Source: Amoebophrya sp. AT5.2
Taxonomy: Eukaryota; Sar; Dinophyceae; Syndiniales; Amoebophryaceae
NCBI GenBank assembly: GCA_005223375.1
Contig: RXOD01006400.1
Span: 1 to 10,465 of the forward strand
Direction of reading: 5' to 3'
Length of the DNA: 10,465 nucleotides
The translations under genes and the position numbers were made by a program. Numbering within the stretch: the first letter of the stretch is position 1; each line of letters opens with the position of its first letter. Shown here piece by piece: positions 1 through 6,459 of the stretch. The notes under the pieces were generated by a model. The model was given only the letters and a program-made list of their open reading frames with translations. It had not been told where the DNA came from and made no database searches.

Positions 1-1477
1 TGCTACTACTACCACCGCCCCCACCTCCGCCGCACTGTTTGGTCTGGTCGATGCAGTACGGCTTGATCACAAACACGAACAGCAAGACGATCAGCAGCAC
101 CGCGCCTGCCACCGCCGTCCACACGAAGCAGCACATCAGGCAGCGTTTCTTGCTCTCGTAGGACGCCTGGTGCACTTCGGCCTCCTCCAGCTTTTCCACG
201 CCCCGGCCCACGTACTCGTCCGTCTTGTCCACGTACTCCTCGATCGACATGAGCTGCTTCTCCTGGTTCTCGACGAGCGCGGAGAGGTAGACGAACAGCT
301 CGGACAGCTCCAGCACGGACTGCTCTAGCTCCAGCATGGCGTCGTGGTTGTCCTGCATCGTCACCAGCTGGTCGCGAAGCTGGTGGGGTTTTAGATTTTT
401 GTTTTTCGCTTCACTCCGACGAGCGGATTGGTTTTGCTGATCAAGCGAGCATCATGGATCATACCAAATCGGTAATTATCAACGACAGGTAATAATATTC
501 CTCCCTCATTATAGCAAGAAGTCTTCGTCAATAGGTATCTAGATCTACCGCTTCGTTTTCGCTTTTGGTGGCTCTGTTGTATTGCTTTTTGATGAGTCCG
601 CGAATTTTTTCCGGGTCTCCTTCCACCATTTCCTTCACTTCGTCTGCGCCCGCGTCCGGGTAGAGGACTTGCAGTTGTTTCCGCATCCTTCCCCGCGTCG
701 CCGTCTCGAAGTTGGTTTGCGCCGCGAGCAGTTTTTTGATGGCGTCCTGGAACCGCTTGGAGCTCTGCGTGAGAATAATCCCGCAGTAGTCTTTTTCGCT
801 CTTGCTGAGGGAGCCCGCCTGCTTCTTGGACAGCGTCTCCAGGTCATCGAGACACGCCTTCACCTTCAAGTTGTACTGTTTGGACTGATCGAGGTAAATC
901 TGCATCTCCTTCACCTTCTCGGATTCCTCCTTCCCCGTGTGCACGTTCCGCACACCGACTGCCAACACGTCAATGTTGTGCGACACCGTCTCCAAATCCT
1001 CCAGGTACCTGTTGTGGTCAGAAAGCGATGGATTCGATGCGAGAATAGTCGCGATATAAATATTCTTTGTTCTTTGGTGGATTTCTTGTGTTCGATGAAG
1101 GAACGAATGCTGGTTGGTCAATTCATTGCTCTTTTTCTCCTGTATGAATTGCGCACCGTACTACCGAATGCTGGGGACACGACCGTCCTGTCGCGAGTGG
1201 GATCGGTCCTCCTCCATTTTGAAAATCGATCGCGAACGAAAATGAAAATCTAAAAATTTTCTATCAAAGTATCTGCAGACGCAGATAAGTACTCCTTGAG
1301 GTCCTTCTCGATATCCTGTAGGACGCGCATGATTTTGGATCCGCTGGCGGACGTGTAGGTCGCTGCGGAGGATTCTCCGGCGCGCTGGAGGCCGGGCAAG
1401 AGCATATCCCTCTGATCGCTGTCGCTTACGCCGGCGGCGGCCCGGAGGCCCTTCAACTTGGACCGGGGTTTGCTCAT
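1..1477 (-). CDS. Qa-SNARE syntaxin, three exons, 3' end beyond the window
   Basis: Target-membrane SNARE that pairs with other SNAREs to drive vesicle fusion. My model is exon 1 1477-1293, exon 2 1008-549, exon 3 379 to the left edge; phases match (2, then 0), giving 341 residues so far. Residues about 47-210 form three helical stretches like a syntaxin Habc bundle, ending in the family-like segment RGRMRKQLQVLYPDAGADEV. Residues about 238-292 are the SNARE motif: LVENQEKQ carries the zero-layer glutamine (Q254), followed by IEEYVDKTDEYV. A basic KKR and Cys-rich stretch precedes a single membrane helix (about 300-320). Most syntaxins end just after that helix, but this one continues with a Cys-containing Gly/Ser-rich tail, and no stop is seen before the edge. 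The subtype (plasma membrane or endosomal) cannot be told. The SNARE identity is secure; the exact exon 1 junction is an inference. Confidence 0.88.
380..548 (-). other. Intron 2 of the syntaxin gene
   Basis: A GT-AG intron of 169 nt. The donor is GAAGCG|GTAGAT and the acceptor CCCCACCAG|CTTCGC, phase 0. Without splicing the Habc frame stops seven codons later (TGA at 528-530) and the SNARE motif is lost. With splicing the linker reads KSENEALRDQLVTMQD and leads directly into the SNARE heptads. The intron is AT-richer than the exons beside it. Confidence 0.78.
1009..1292 (-). other. Intron 1 of the syntaxin gene
   Basis: A GT-AG intron of 284 nt. The donor reads GGA|GTACTT and the acceptor TTTCTGACCACAACAG|GTACCT, with a plausible branch sequence (CTGAC) about 10 nt before the acceptor. 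Removing it joins residues DLKE to YLEDLETVSHN in phase 2 and makes one continuous amphipathic helix, as expected for Habc helix A. Both adjoining frames otherwise run into intronic sequence with no syntaxin character. GTAC occurs at both borders. A different donor nearby cannot be excluded. Confidence 0.68.
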
Positions 1478-2409
1478 TGAATCGGAATAATGGGTACAAA
1501 AGTCAAAAAGTATTTGTTAGAAAAAGTATCCGTATTGGGGTGGCGACCGCATAGTTAGTTCCAATGAATTGGCCGTAGTCGCAAGAGTGCTGCCACCTGG
1601 TCGATTGATTGAAGTACGGTGTGGTTGGTTTCGTCACTTTGCGGTACATCGCCAGAATATGGGGCAGGCGACGAATGACGCATTATACGAACCGAATGAC
1701 GCAACTTTCGAAAAAAACAAAGACGATCATGCACGGTTTCGCGGCAGCCATCGTAGCGATGGAGAAATAGCACGACCGACCGACAATTTGCTGTCCGGCA
1801 AACCGAGTCAAAGATGGGCTTCGATCCGATGGTCGCACAAGGAAGGGATGAAGCCAGCCGATACCGTTACCGAAGCACGAAAGAATAAGAAAGAGAAACA
1901 GCCAGCGATTTGATTTACTTGTTTATTTCTTCGTCGACCGTGGGCATTCTCCTTTTTCTTTCCGGCTGCACTGCATACTCAATAAATCTCTTGCCCAACG
2001 AAGAAACCGACATCGACAGCAGCAGACACCGATAGTCTATTCTGCACGCTGCCGCGCCCATGTGTGTGCTTTCGAGCAACCGATGAGTACCTTACAAACT
2101 TCCGGGGTTAGCAAGCGACACTGGATTCAACCATTCCGTGACCACCGACGTCCGTTTTTTCTTACAACGAGCTGTAAATCCTGGCTCACTTCAGTCGCGC
2201 GCGCCTAGCGCGTTTTAGGTGGACGCGCAGTGGGGGCGTCACCTGAAATAAGCTGAATTCATGCTACTTCACATACAAAAAAACAAGGCCACCTATAATC
2301 CAAAAAAATTTCTCTTCGTAGGCCGCAGCTACTCGAAAAATTTTTCTCCGCGTCCCCACATTTATTAGACGAGGCCCAAAATTTTCGATTGAGATTTCCC
2401 CCTTTCTGT
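1478..2409. other. Intergenic region between the bestrophin and syntaxin genes
   Basis: No convincing gene is seen. A 114-codon plus-strand ORF (1569-1913) has no recognisable domain, runs against the direction of every supported gene and is probably chance. On the minus strand the region should hold the 3' untranslated end of the bestrophin gene (starting at 2409) and the promoter or leader of the syntaxin gene (ending at 1478). A short GC-rich CGCGCG-type stretch lies at about 2195-2212, and a close pair of direct repeats at 1672-1703. I find no clear TATA box, RNA gene or polyadenylation signal. Confidence 0.5.
1672..1703. repeat. Pair of 11-bp direct repeats
   Basis: CGAATGACGCA occurs at 1672-1682 and again at 1693-1703, with start points 21 bp apart. 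It lies in the non-coding interval upstream of the syntaxin gene. The spacing is two helical turns, which could suit a paired protein-binding site, but nothing else supports that and chance duplication is possible. Confidence 0.45.
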
Positions 2410-5400
2410 TCATCCCCCTCTGGATGGGTTGTAGATTTGTTTTGCTGCTCGTGTTCGTCCCGGTGCTGCCGGGCTGTCGAGTAGTGCGAATTGTCGGAAG
2501 GTCGGCGCTCTGCTTGTTGCTGGTTCTGACACGGGTGCGTTTATTCCCGCCGCCTCCCCCATCGCCCCTAACTGCAGCTTCATCGCTCGTTCCCGTTTCC
2601 GCCCCGTCGTTCCGTAGTCGTCCCGCCCAAACTTTCGCCGAAAATGCTCGATCGCCGCCGCCTCCATGCGGTTTACTGCTCGCTTTGCCCGTGCGAAGTT
2701 CGCCGCGTCCTCCAGTTCTTTTTTCAGCCGCAGCCGCTCCATCTCGCGCGCCGCCTTCGCGTCGATCAGCTCTGGTCGCCGCCGCGGCTTCAGCACGCAG
2801 TCGTCCGGGATGCAGGAGTCGTCCGAGGCCCAGCCGTCCTTCTCCGCGTCGTTGCGGCGCAGCACGCGCAGCGCGCCGTGCGTGGGGCCGATCCGTTTTT
2901 TCGGGGCCTTCGGCGCGCAGTTGTTCCACCGTATGGTCTCGGCCATGGACTTTATGAAGGGACCAGCGATGGTAAGTGGGGAACTGGTAAGTGCTAGGGG
3001 ATGGGTTTCTTTCCCCTTGGCGATGGCGGATTCTTGCCTTAGCGGTGGCGGATTCTTGCCCTAGCGATGGCGAGTGCCGATCAAGGCGCTCTGAAGATTC
3101 ATGCCCGGGTCGGTGAAGGGCTCTGGGGCGGTTTTTAGAAATGGGCCCCCTTGTTTGGAATAGGGGGGGCAGGGAAGTAAGCCAGTGGGAGGGACCACGA
3201 GCGGAACAGAAAGGCCATGAAAACCCACGGGCTAGATGTAGATTGGTTATGGTGCTACTTCTACTAGGGCTAGAGCCTGACAGCAGGGCAAATAAAGCAG
3301 GCGCCAGCTAGCGTGGCGACTGATTCTTAGCTGCAGGCTGGAGAGGTGTCAGGCCTGCTGCCAACCGCGGACCGCCGCCTTCTCTCCTGGTGCAGACCTC
3401 ACCATCAAAGGGGACCCCGAAGAGCCCCCCAAAAAATCCCTTACCACTTACTCACTTACCATCTGGTCTCGTGGGCATAGACTTGCGCCAGTCTGTCTCC
3501 CGCATCCCGTGCTCGGTGGCGAAGGGGGTGCGGTAGTCGAACCGGGTGATCAACTCCATCAAAGCCATGTCGAAGTCGATCTGGTACTGGTCCAGCGGGT
3601 GGTCGAACGTGTCGGTGCCGAAGGGGTCCTCGAGCATCTGCGCGACGCGCGCGGTGACCATGTACCCATACATACCGACCATGCACAGAAAAAACTTCCA
3701 AAGGAGAAAGTCCAGCATCGGGTGGATCACGATGGGGATCAAAAAACCCATCAGCGTAGAGAGGTTCACAACGATCACCGTGAACGGCTCGGGAAAACTC
3801 GTGTTGCGAATCACCAGCGCAGCGTGGAAAGCCATCATACCTTTCGGTTTATTCATCAACCGCGATTTTTCATTTTGAGGGCGAGGCACTACTTTCCACC
3901 CTGAATAGAGCAAACCAAATCCAAATTATGATCTATGATAGCTGGGAAAGTAAAATTTCGAAGAGCACCAGCACCGGCATACGAGTAATAGAGTTCTACC
4001 TTCGTTCAACTGCACGAGTAGCTGCGACACCCATGGCGGCGGTATGTAGTGGTGTTCTCCGAACCTGCCCGAGATGAGCATGAGGAGCCAGGTGTACGCC
4101 TGCCCCGTTTTGTCGCGCACCGGTTCCTCGTCGTTGTTCACGCTCAGGATTTCTTGCGACAGCGCGTTGTCGTTCATGTGTTTCGACACGTAGTCCTCCA
4201 GCCACCAGTCCCCCAGACTCGGGCTTTCGTACGCCTCCCGCAGCTCCTCGCAGCACTTCGCGTGCATCAACGAGATCAGCCCGCACACCCTCCTCCGGAA
4301 CAGGTAGTGCTCCTTCCCGGAGGTCACGGTGAACTGGTCCCAGCTGCACATCGTAATTGCGAGCATGTAGAACCGGGTGGCGAACTTTTCCAGTTCCTGC
4401 CGCGCGATCCACCACCGACTGTAGGAGAGGTTCACCCGGATCACGAGGAGGAACGAAATGACCCCACTGAAGATGGTGAACATGTTGGGAGGGAGCTGGA
4501 GGCGCTCCTTGAAGTAGTTCGCGTGGATGGGCGCAGCCCCGGCAAACCCAATGTCCCAGATGTGGAGCAACGCGCCCCAGAGCGTGACAAAAACGCCGGT
4601 GGTGTACACCTCGTGGTAAATACGGAGGTGCCGCCGGAACTGCCGGTACGCGAGAGTAAACTGGTCCTCCCAACTCAGCAACGGATCCATCTCCACAGTG
4701 TTCGCATACTGCCACCTGTTTAAGTTATAATTCAAAAATGGATGATGATGATCGAGCGGGTATCCATGATCCTCGAGCGGAGCGATCCATCGCGCCGATG
4801 ATCTTCGGCAAAGAATACATTCGGTTATACCTGCTCTTGAACCACTGGAATCCGCGTTCCATCCGCTCCGTTCGGGTCGGTAGGTAGGCCGTCCCGTTTT
4901 GCAGCGCTTCCGCCAGCGGCGTGTCGTCGTCTTCGAACGCGTGCTGCGCGGCGTATATCCGCTTTACCAGTGGCCCGATCGGGCTCGCCGGCCGCGCCGC
5001 CGCCCGCCCCCGCCCGCTCCCCAGGTGCGCGAAGGCGCCCTGCTGGTGCCCCCGGTTCGACAATTTCTCGTTCAAATGCCTGCCAACACCCGTGTCCTCG
5101 CCAAACGCGTGGGCGATGAGCAGGTCGAACTTCCCCCCACTCTTTTTGTCCGCCTTGTCCAGAGAAGACAGCGTGCTGCCCCGCGCGAACTTCTGGGTGT
5201 TCTTCTTCTTCAGCTTGAAGTTCGGCGCCTTGTGCCCGGCATTCCCCTCCGCGAACCCGTGCTGCACCTGGTGGTGGAGATCGTGAAACTTCTCGCCGCC
5301 CTCCTTCTTGCTGCCATCCTTGTTCCGCTTGTTGTTGTTCCTCTTCCCCCCGCCGAGTTGCAGCTCGCCTTCATCATCGTCGTCGTTTTGCCGGTCAGCG

Positions 5401-5477
5401 CCGTCACCGTTGTTGCCGGTCTCCAGGTCGGGCTGCTCGCCGCCCGGCGGAGGCGAGGAACTGTCGTCGCCAGCCAT
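2410..5477 (-). CDS. Bestrophin-family anion channel, four exons, with long N- and C-terminal extensions
   Basis: Likely a chloride/bicarbonate-conducting membrane channel. Exons: 5477-4831, 4715-4000, 3840-3460 and 2963-2410, all in phase; 765 residues. Residues 1-200 are low-complexity and charged (acidic DDDDEGE, then Lys/Asn-rich). The bestrophin core starts near SWEDQFTLAYRQF (231-242). It has membrane segments at about 253-272 and 293-310, the family motif RVNLSYSRWW (309-318), NEGMMAFHAALVIRNTSFPEPF (453-474, where families usually show a similar TPFPFPY) and LEDPFGTDTFDHPLD (524-538), near the calcium-clasp position of animal bestrophins. Exon 4 adds a basic tail with a long helix at about 647-694. 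The family call rests on exons 2 and 3. Joining exon 4 is less certain: a canonical acceptor at 2984 would instead end the protein at 2952, leaving MAETIRW... (ATG at 2946) as a separate 178-residue ORF. Confidence 0.85.
2968..2978 (+). repeat. Inverted repeat, right copy (intron 3 end)
   Basis: GATGGTAAGTG, a perfect inverted match to 3453-3463. Similarity continues imperfectly inward (GGGAACTGGTAAGTG against AGTAAGTGGTAAGGG on the other strand) and also slightly outward, since ACCAG lies just outside both copies when each is read inward. The outward part lies in coding sequence. Confidence 0.85.
3017..3074. repeat. 22-bp tandem repeat, about 2.6 copies, inside intron 3
   Basis: The plus strand shows copies at 3017-3038 and 3039-3060 and a partial third at 3061-3074. 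The shared core is GTGGCGGATTCTTGCC, with the variants TTGGCGAT, TTAGCGGT and CTAGCGAT at the copy starts. It sits just inside the right inverted repeat, a common place for subterminal repeats in non-autonomous DNA elements. Confidence 0.85.
3453..3463 (-). repeat. Inverted repeat, left copy (overlaps the intron 3 donor)
   Basis: On the minus strand this reads GATGGTAAGTG and contains the GTAAGTG splice donor of bestrophin intron 3. It is the perfect inverted partner of 2968-2978, about 475 bp away. Confidence 0.85.
3841..3999 (-). other. Intron 2 of the bestrophin gene
   Basis: A GT-AG intron of 159 nt. Donor AACGAAG|GTAGAA, acceptor AACCGAAAG|GTATGA, phase 1. It restores VQLNEGMMAFHAALVIRNTSFPEPF, which fits the bestrophin family well. 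An alternative acceptor at TTCAG|GGTGG (exon from 3902) is also in frame and would insert about 21 residues (GWKVVPRPQ...), but that insert breaks a conserved stretch, so I prefer the longer intron. AAGGTA occurs at both borders. Confidence 0.76.
4716..4830 (-). other. Intron 1 of the bestrophin gene
   Basis: A GT-AG intron of 115 nt. Donor AGCAG|GTATAA, acceptor AACTTAAACAG|GTGGCA, phase 2. Splicing joins FQWFKSR to WQYANTVEMDPLLSWEDQF and links the N-terminal extension to the channel core. CAGGT is present at both borders, so the exact cut is ambiguous at the DNA level but the product is unchanged. Confidence 0.82.
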
Positions 5478-6061
5478 CGATTCGCGAAATCTCCCGACTT
5501 GGAAATCTCCCGGAGCGACAGCGGCGAGAAACCGGTCCTCGTGTCGTGAGGGGTAGCTATGACGGAGTGCCTCCGCGATTACCTAGCAAAACCAAGCACC
5601 ACTAATTTGACTTGTAGTCGCAAATCGAGCCACTTCGCAGGTCGTTGTGGTAGTGGTTGATTGAAAAGATGCTACAAAAGTAGAAAAAACAACGACAATC
5701 CTGCGTTGGCGCGCGGGCTGCTGGTTGTTCCGCGCCTTGATGAAGTGAATATTTCTTCAGAATGGTCTGGGTAGCTATAGTTCATCACTGATCATGCTAG
5801 TCTACGCTGTGGCGGGGGGACAGTGACTTAAAACACACAGTCTTATCCTGGTGCTGGGAGTGCTGTCGGCATTAACGAAGGACGATATTTATAGGTGGCG
5901 GGACCACAAGTTGCAGTTCCGAAAACCAAAACGACGCCTAGTTTTATTTAGGTAACACGTTCATGATACCGTTACCGATGGCATTTTTGTCCTTCATCAC
6001 AACCGACTTTTCTCACGACACGCCGAATCCGATTCCGTTTCTTTCGCAACGCTGACATATT
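5478..6061. other. Intergenic region upstream of the bestrophin gene
   Basis: No gene is supported. On the minus strand this should include the promoter and leader of the bestrophin gene. CCTATAAATATCG at about 5884-5896 resembles a TATA box but lies some 410 bp upstream of the start codon, and AATAAAA at about 5941-5947 could be a polyadenylation signal for whatever ends upstream; both are only short AT matches. A 10-bp motif GGGAGATTTC occurs twice in the last 30 bp before the start codon. Confidence 0.45.
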
Positions 6062-6385
6062 TTAACCACGACGTAGTGCAGTTCTAGCAGTTGTAGCAGT
6101 AGCAGCACCACAGTTCATCCCATCATGAACATCTTCCGACAGAGTGCCAAATAAACCGACGCCCGTGATTGCATTGGAACGCATCGAGAGACGCGAACGA
6201 GAGGGACAACACTTCAATAAACAAAGCGGCAGCACAAGGCCAAGAAGCCAAAGCCGTTTACCTGTGGAGGTGGTGATCGTTCTACAGCGATGCTGCAACA
6301 TAGCTCCGCCAAGCTCCAGCGGGCTTTCATTCAACACCACAGGGAAGTAGCATATGGCGGCGATCTTCATGGTGGTTGTTCTCAA
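6062..6385 (-). CDS. Doubtful small ORF, 107 residues
   Basis: I do not recognise this ORF. The better start is the second ATG (6370-6368, 102 residues), which sits in a strong context (CAACCACCATGAAG). The N-terminus, MKIAAICYFPVVL, is short and hydrophobic and could be a weak signal peptide. An internal CTCCACAG|GTAAAC at about 6262 looks like a splice donor, so only the first 36 or so residues may be real, with later exons not identified. The C-terminal part includes a simple run rich in GCA, GTA and CTA codons (6079-6107). It follows the 773-residue gene on the same strand after about 75 bp. It may equally be 3' untranslated sequence of that gene. Confidence 0.22.
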   Translation of the reverse strand: MRTTTMKIAAICYFPVVLNESPLELGGAMLQHRCRTITTSTGKRLWLLGLVLPLCLLKCCPSRSRLSMRSNAITGVGLFGTLSEDVHDGMNCGAATATTARTALRRG

Positions 6386-6459
6386 GAACTGGGCACACAG
6401 TCACAGACTGACACTGAGACATGCTTTTGCATTAAGGTTATAGCACTGTAGTTGTATGG

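Larger units (their letters stand above)
2964..3459 (-). mobile_element. Intron 3 of the bestrophin gene: introner-like intron with inverted-repeat ends
   Basis: A 496-nt intervening sequence between the bestrophin core and its predicted tail. The donor is strong (GATG|GTAAGTGAG), but the frame-keeping 3' border is CATCGCTG|GTCCC, which lacks AG. TGGT occurs at both borders, and every cut within that repeat gives the same mRNA (GAT GGT CCC) and the same frame. The ends are inverted copies: GATGGTAAGTG at 2968-2978 on the plus strand matches 3463-3453 on the minus strand, with a second TGGTAAG about 6-7 nt further inside on each side. Short direct repeats outside terminal inverted repeats are the known signature of introners derived from DNA transposons, well described in Amoebophrya. 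No transposase is encoded. The alternative is an ordinary GT-AG intron ending at 2984. Confidence 0.6.

Noticed and set aside
1569..1913. 114-codon plus-strand ORF in the intergenic region
   Set aside because: It has no recognisable domain, is oriented against all supported genes, and carries no splice or start context that favours it. I could not exclude it entirely.
2264..2929. 221-codon minus-strand ORF overlapping bestrophin exon 4
   Set aside because: It is dominated by Arg, Ala and Gly as in an out-of-frame read of GC-rich coding DNA. The overlapping 178-codon frame has more balanced composition and joins bestrophin exon 3 in phase.
3452..3913. Reading of bestrophin exon 3 from its ORF start, adding MLYSGWKVVPRPQ
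   Set aside because: These residues fall in intron 2. The splice at 3840 gives LNEGMMAFHAAL, which fits the family, whereas the longer version inserts residues into a conserved stretch.
4049..4723. 224-codon plus-strand ORF
   Set aside because: It lies opposite the conserved bestrophin exon 2, which has clear family motifs, so it is a shadow frame.
4899..5549. 216-codon plus-strand ORF
   Set aside because: It is antisense to bestrophin exon 1 and consists mostly of Leu/Val/Arg/Pro runs produced by the complement of low-complexity charged codons.
5884..5896. TATAAATA as a bestrophin promoter TATA box
   Set aside because: It is about 410 bp from the start codon with no other promoter evidence, and such AT-rich matches are common by chance.
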